64,000 nucleotides of DNA from Nannocystis sp. RBIL2 (GTDB lineage: Bacteria > Myxococcota_A > Polyangia > Nannocystales > Nannocystaceae): positions 2,836,001 through 2,900,000 of the forward strand of contig NZ_JAPNJW010000001.1 of assembly GCF_026626745.1 (NCBI RefSeq), written 5' to 3'. The notes below the pieces were generated by a model, which was not told the origin of the DNA, searched no databases, and saw nothing but the letters and a program-made list of their open reading frames with translations. This document shows, piece by piece, positions 60,651 to 64,000 of the stretch (its first letter is position 1; each line of letters starts with the position of its first letter). Made by a program: the position numbers and the translations under genes.

Positions 60651-60859
60651 GTGCGGGCGGTGCTGCAGTCCCGCCGCTCGCGGGTGAGCACCGGCGGGCC
60701 AGCTCCGGGGCTGGTGCTCGCAAGCCGCGGCGCGCACCCACGGGTTCTGGAGCGCACGTCGAGACCACCGTCCGGGTCGTGATCGACGGCCGGGCACCTG
60801 GTCGTGGCGGAGCTTAGGCCGCGGCCGACGTCGTCTCCGGGGCGCCGTGTTTTCGTTCT

Positions 60860-60890
60860 GTGTTGTACAAAAGAGAATCTTGTACAACAC
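60860..60890. promoter_or_regulatory. Perfect 11-bp inverted repeat upstream of the beta-helix lipoprotein
   Basis: GTGTTGTACAA-aagagaatc-TTGTACAACAC, centred about 88 bp before the ATG 60963 and AT-rich against a GC-rich background. The symmetry suits a dimeric repressor site (inference); no regulator gene lies nearby. Confidence 0.55.
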
Positions 60891-60962
60891 ATTACTGGCG
60901 CACTCTTGCGTCCCGATGCTATCTGTTGCCATGTCTAAGCAGACACCCGTAGGCTCCGACGC

Positions 60963-62480
60963 ATGAGATTCTCTGCGTTATCGATCCTCGGTTTCACAGC
61001 AGCGACACTGGGTCCGGCGTGTGGCGACAGCGGAGGCAGCGCGTCGACCTCGGGCAACACCGCCGGGAGCACCGACACGTCGACCGGCGAGTCAACCCTG
61101 TCGACCAGCGAGCCCGGCACGACCGTGGGCACCGACGTGACCTCGACCCCTACTACGTCGAGCACGACCGGCGACCCGACGACCAGCGACACCACGCCCG
61201 TCGACACGACGACCGGCGACACCACGACGACCGGCGACACCACGACGACCGGCGACACCACGACGACCGGCGACACCACGACGACCGGCGACACCACGAC
61301 GACCGGCGACACTACAACCGGCGAGAGCTCGACCAGCGGCACCACCGGCATCGGCGGCGAGGCCAACGTGCTGTACGTGCGCGAGGACGGCCAAAACGGC
61401 AACCCCGGGACCGTCGAGCTGCCGCTGCGTACCATCCAGTGGGCGATCGACAAGGCCGGGCAGTCGGGCACGATCGACACCATCCGCGTCGCCGAGGGCG
61501 ACTACGCCGTCGACTACGCCAACGACGATCACATCGTGATGATCGACGGCGTCTCGCTGTACGGCGGCTACCGGGCCGATTGGGGCGAGCGCGACCCGGC
61601 GCAGTACGTCACACACATCGTCGACGAGTCACCGGTGGCGCTCCCGTCGTCCGAGTCCAACCCCCACCGCTCGATCGAGATCCCCTCCGGCGTGTCCGGC
61701 AGCACCGTGCTCGACGGGTTCCACGTCGACGTCGCGCGCGGGCAGCACCGGGCGGCGCTGCTGGTCGCCGGCGACGCCACGATCCGCAACAACGTCATCG
61801 AGCCGCTCGCGGACGTCGGCTCGGTCCGGATCGTCGGCATCCGCGCCTACTTCGGTGCCCCGAACATCGTCGCCAACCGCTTCCGCTTCGCGGTCGAGCA
61901 GGTCCAGAAGCCCTCGCTAGCGATCACGGCCGTCAGCTCGAACGGCCTGTTCGCCGACAATGTGATCGACATGTCGAGCGTGCTGGGCAACGCGTACGGG
62001 ATCTACCTGCAAGGCGGCACGGCGAGGGTCCTGGGCAACAGCGTCTACTTGCCGGACGCTGGCGACGCTCACGCGCTGTGGCTGGCCTCGAACGCCACGC
62101 CGATCGTCGACAACAACCTGTTCGAGTCGGAGAACTTGTCCGGCATCTGCGTGTTCTCGGAGGGGGGCGGATCGGTGCCCAACAACGCGCGCAACAACGT
62201 GCTGGGCTGCAACTACACGCTGTTCGGGAACAGCCCGCTGCGCATGTGGACGACGGTGACGCAGTTCGAGGACGGGCTGGCAAACGCGGCGGACAACCTC
62301 AAGCTGGCCCAGACCGTGATCGAGGCCGCCGACGACATGGTCCTCGACGCGCAGAGCCCGTGCCAGGTGACGCAGGGCGGCCGCGACATCACGGCCGACG
62401 TCCCGGACGACATCAACGGCCTCACGCGCACGCCGCCGCTGAGCATCGGCGCGCACGAGTGGGACGGCGGCTGCCAGTGA
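60963..62480 (+). CDS. Lipoprotein with Thr-rich linker and right-handed beta-helix
   Basis: 505 residues from ATG 60963. Signal and lipobox LGFTAATLGPACGDSG. Residues about 20-130 are a Thr/Ser/Gly/Asp linker with five exact DTTTTG repeats. From about residue 135 the sequence is pectate-lyase-like: LYVREDGQNGNPGTVELPLR, DTIRVAEGDYAVDYANDD, TVLDGFHVDVARGQHRAALL, IRNNVIEPLADVGSVRIVGI, RVLGNSVYLPDAGDAHALWL. It ends in NGLTRTPPLSIGAHEWDGGC, which is usual for this beta-helix family. A surface protein; no catalytic residues are evident. Confidence 0.87.
   Translation: MRFSALSILGFTAATLGPACGDSGGSASTSGNTAGSTDTSTGESTLSTSEPGTTVGTDVTSTPTTSSTTGDPTTSDTTPVDTTTGDTTTTGDTTTTGDTTTTGDTTTTGDTTTTGDTTTGESSTSGTTGIGGEANVLYVREDGQNGNPGTVELPLRTIQWAIDKAGQSGTIDTIRVAEGDYAVDYANDDHIVMIDGVSLYGGYRADWGERDPAQYVTHIVDESPVALPSSESNPHRSIEIPSGVSGSTVLDGFHVDVARGQHRAALLVAGDATIRNNVIEPLADVGSVRIVGIRAYFGAPNIVANRFRFAVEQVQKPSLAITAVSSNGLFADNVIDMSSVLGNAYGIYLQGGTARVLGNSVYLPDAGDAHALWLASNATPIVDNNLFESENLSGICVFSEGGGSVPNNARNNVLGCNYTLFGNSPLRMWTTVTQFEDGLANAADNLKLAQTVIEAADDMVLDAQSPCQVTQGGRDITADVPDDINGLTRTPPLSIGAHEWDGGCQ
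61218..61307 (+). repeat. Five exact 18-bp tandem repeats in the lipoprotein linker
   Basis: GACACCACGACGACCGGC five times in a row (DTTTTG per unit), with shorter diverged units on each side. Exact identity implies recent slippage or a polymorphic length. Confidence 0.9.
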
Positions 62481-62490
62481 CGGCAGCAAC

Positions 62491-62515
62491 GGACATGTCT
62501 CCGAAGACATGCCCA
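62491..62515. repeat. GGACATGTC-type palindrome after the lipoprotein
   Basis: GGACATGTCTCCGAAGACAT followed by GCCC, 11 bp after the stop at 62480. The two palindromes are separated by a few bases as at 18561-18584, so a terminator-like hairpin is plausible. Confidence 0.6.
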
Positions 62516-62550
62516 TTCGTTCATGTCACTCGTGCTTGACGCTGGGCAGC

Positions 62551-63153
62551 TCACCCGCCGGTCAGCGGCCCGGTCCAGGTCTCCTTCTTGCCCTCGCCGA
62601 ACACCACGCGCGACACGGCCCACCGCGTGGTCCCGCTGTCGGGCCGCGTCCACGCCACGAACGACGCGTCGTCGCCGGCGGCAGCGATCGCGCGGAGGCC
62701 GTCTCCGTCCTGCTGCTGATCGCTTGCCTGCGTGTCCAGTGCACCGACGAGCTCGAGCGCGAGCACGTGATGGGTCAGCGTCCCGTCCGAGCTCTCGGAT
62801 CCGACCACGTCGCAGCGAAGGACCCGAGCCCAGGTCGTGCTCAGGCGGCCAACCAGCGCGCCCTGCTCGCGCAGCGCGACCCCACGTCTCGCGTGGGCAA
62901 GCCACGCGAGCCACAGCCCGATCCCCAGCGCGCTCGTCCCCATCAGCAGAAACGCGCCCCAGAGAAGCGGCGAATCGGTGTGGCCATCGTCGTACCTCGG
63001 AGGCTTGGCGAGGAACAGACCGCCGAGAAACATCGTGATGAACGCGAACGTCAGCGAGAGGCCGAGGAGCGACGGCACCATGTTCGGCGGAAGTGGAGGC
63101 AGCCTCGTCAAGGCGGGACTTTGCGTAGGGGCCGGTGCAGGGGCGTGCAGCAT
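62551..63153 (-). CDS. Membrane protein with two helices, unknown function (DUF3592-like)
   Basis: 200 residues from ATG 63153. Two membrane helices (LLGLSLTFAFITMFLGGLFL and LLWGAFLLMGTSALGIGLWL) and a soluble beta-rich C-terminal domain (VGRLSTTWARVLRCDVVGSE; DGLRAIAAAGDDASFVAW). The layout recalls DUF3592-type proteins; not certain. It lies 8 bp after the stop of the VWA-type gene and may be co-transcribed. Confidence 0.72.
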   Translation of the reverse strand: MLHAPAPAPTQSPALTRLPPLPPNMVPSLLGLSLTFAFITMFLGGLFLAKPPRYDDGHTDSPLLWGAFLLMGTSALGIGLWLAWLAHARRGVALREQGALVGRLSTTWARVLRCDVVGSESSDGTLTHHVLALELVGALDTQASDQQQDGDGLRAIAAAGDDASFVAWTRPDSGTTRWAVSRVVFGEGKKETWTGPLTGG

Positions 63154-63161
63154 CGGTCAAC

Positions 63162-64000
63162 TCACGATGCCGCCCGAGTTGTCGCCCTGGGCGCCGGTGT
63201 CGCTCGACACGCGCTGTCGCTCGCCGCGGCGCCGCCGGTGTTTGCTTTCGGCCGCCGATGTCGTTCCCGACGAGGTCCGGCAGGTCGAGCGGAGACGTCC
63301 TGTCCCGAGGAACAGGCGATCGTCGAGCCTCGTCTCGCTGTCTCGAGCAGCGCCCCGTCGCCGCAGCCAGCGTCATACGCCACAGCGTCGCAGAAAACGA
63401 CGCGCACCTGCGGCACCTCGCGCGACATCGCGTAGCTGGCGATCGCCCCGAGCGCCTTCGCCAGCAGCTTGCGGTCCATCGAGCCCGAGGTGTCGAGCAC
63501 CACGCCGAACGTGCGCCCGTCGTCCTCGCGCGCCGCAGGCACCCACATCGGCCGCGGGATGTCGGGCGTCGACGACTGGCGGCGGCTCGCCCGTGCAAAG
63601 CTGCGGCGGCGCTCGAGCGGCGCGAAGTGTTCGTCGAACCACCGCGCGAGCTCGACGTCCCATGGCAGCGGCGGCTGATCCAGCGCACGGATCTCCTCGA
63701 CAAGCCCGCCCGGCAGCAGCCCGCGGCCCTCGGCGCGGTGGTACTCGAGCCCCTGCGCCAAGCAGCGGCGGAAGAACGCGTCGAGCGTCACGCCCTCGCC
63801 ACCCGGCTGCGCGTCATCGCCGAGCATGTCGCCGAGCCCGAACCCGCACAGCGTCGCCAGCTTTCGGTAGCGGCGCAGGTTGACGACGATGTGGTCGTAG
63901 ATCGCCTCCGCCGCCCAGTCCTTGAGCTCCGGGTCGTGCAGCAGCCCGAATTCGGGCAACTCGCCGATCCCCATCTCGACCAGCCAGCCGTTGATCACGT
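63162..64000 (-). CDS. Putative metallopeptidase/VWA-type protein (DUF2201-like), 5' end outside window
   Basis: Read leftward from the right edge. The helical part (FGLLHDPELKDWAAEAIYDH; CGFGLGDMLGDDAQPGGEGV) is followed by a VWA domain, FGVVLDTSGSMDRKLLAKAL (MIDAS DxSxS), VRVVFCDAVAYDAG. After this the sequence becomes arginine-rich and does not resemble the rest of the family, so the C-terminal ~80 residues have been replaced or frameshifted. Homologues often sit with a MoxR-type AAA ATPase upstream, which would be outside the window. The true start is beyond 64000. Confidence 0.7.
   Translation of the reverse strand, partial: VINGWLVEMGIGELPEFGLLHDPELKDWAAEAIYDHIVVNLRRYRKLATLCGFGLGDMLGDDAQPGGEGVTLDAFFRRCLAQGLEYHRAEGRGLLPGGLVEEIRALDQPPLPWDVELARWFDEHFAPLERRRSFARASRRQSSTPDIPRPMWVPAAREDDGRTFGVVLDTSGSMDRKLLAKALGAIASYAMSREVPQVRVVFCDAVAYDAGCGDGALLETARRGSTIACSSGQDVSARPAGPRRERHRRPKANTGGAAASDSACRATPAPRATTRAAS

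Noticed and set aside
61200..61320. CRISPR-like array
   Set aside because: The repeats are 18 bp, contiguous, in frame and encode DTTTTG; there are no spacers.
1..64000. tRNA or rRNA genes
   Set aside because: No sequence with the conserved tRNA arms or rRNA core segments was noticed by eye; a dedicated scan could still find one.

Overview
The window is high-GC bacterial DNA whose gene content points to a myxobacterium, most likely of the Nannocystis/Plesiocystis/Enhygromyxa type (inference). Supporting features are a Ser/Thr kinase with a zinc-binding N-terminus and TPR tail next to a myxobacterial-type sigma factor, secreted proteins with Thr-Thr-Gly-Asp low-complexity linkers, a C-terminal Gly/hydrophobic/Arg sorting tail, and many lipoproteins of unknown function. 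No rRNA or tRNA gene was seen. Gene decay is heavy: truncated genes, insertion sequences and dispersed repeats fill the spaces between intact genes.

Layout. 1-8.4 kb: kinase (runs off the left edge), divergent sigma factor, a large membrane protein and three small envelope/secreted proteins. 8.47-11.2 kb: a two-gene CBASS-like defence operon (CD-NTase then an E2/E1-type Cap2) with no recognisable effector or Cap3 beside it. 11.8-18.5 kb: repeat-companion (TIGR02996-like) protein, broken LRR gene, secreted amidohydrolase, zinc-ribbon protein, and an XRE regulator divergent from an NTF2-alpha/beta-hydrolase fusion with two palindromic operators between them. 19.3-21.5 kb: a Septu-like PtuA/PtuB pair (AAA ATPase plus HNH nuclease). 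22.4-24.8 kb: AraC regulator, isochorismatase-family hydrolase, NAD(P)-binding reductase. 25.1-26.1 kb: a protein with a histone-like Lys/Ala/Pro tail. A decayed inverted copy lies at 33-34 kb, split by a 351-bp MITE-like element and bounded by a 37-bp perfect palindrome. 27.6-30 kb: a TPR protein with a 405-bp internal tandem duplication.

36.9-45.1 kb: a minus-strand cluster (AraC, ABM-domain membrane protein, amidohydrolase, outer-membrane porin, isochorismatase-family hydrolase, XapX, DoxX, LtrA) that looks like a catabolic or stress operon. 45.3-47.2 kb: a graveyard of fragments (flavin monooxygenase C-terminus, group II intron maturase, tyrosine recombinase, acyl-CoA dehydrogenase). 47.2-53.2 kb: LysR, an NTF2-like protein and an SDR gene cut by an IS3 element, then two IS630 copies sharing one TA, one of them split by another IS3 copy. 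Three 1432-bp IS3 copies occur in all. 53.2-56 kb: TetR/SDR and WYL/VOC divergent pairs. 56-64 kb: subtilase remnant, LysM murein endopeptidase, two large secreted lipoproteins, a membrane protein and a partial VWA-type protein.

Two dispersed repeat families need separate attention. One is a roughly 190-bp structured repeat present five times, always on the same strand. The other is a short GGACATGTCC palindrome found near gene ends and, in one place, built into the coding sequence of the porin. Coordinates of intact ORFs are firm; limits of pseudogenes and repeats were set by eye and are approximate.
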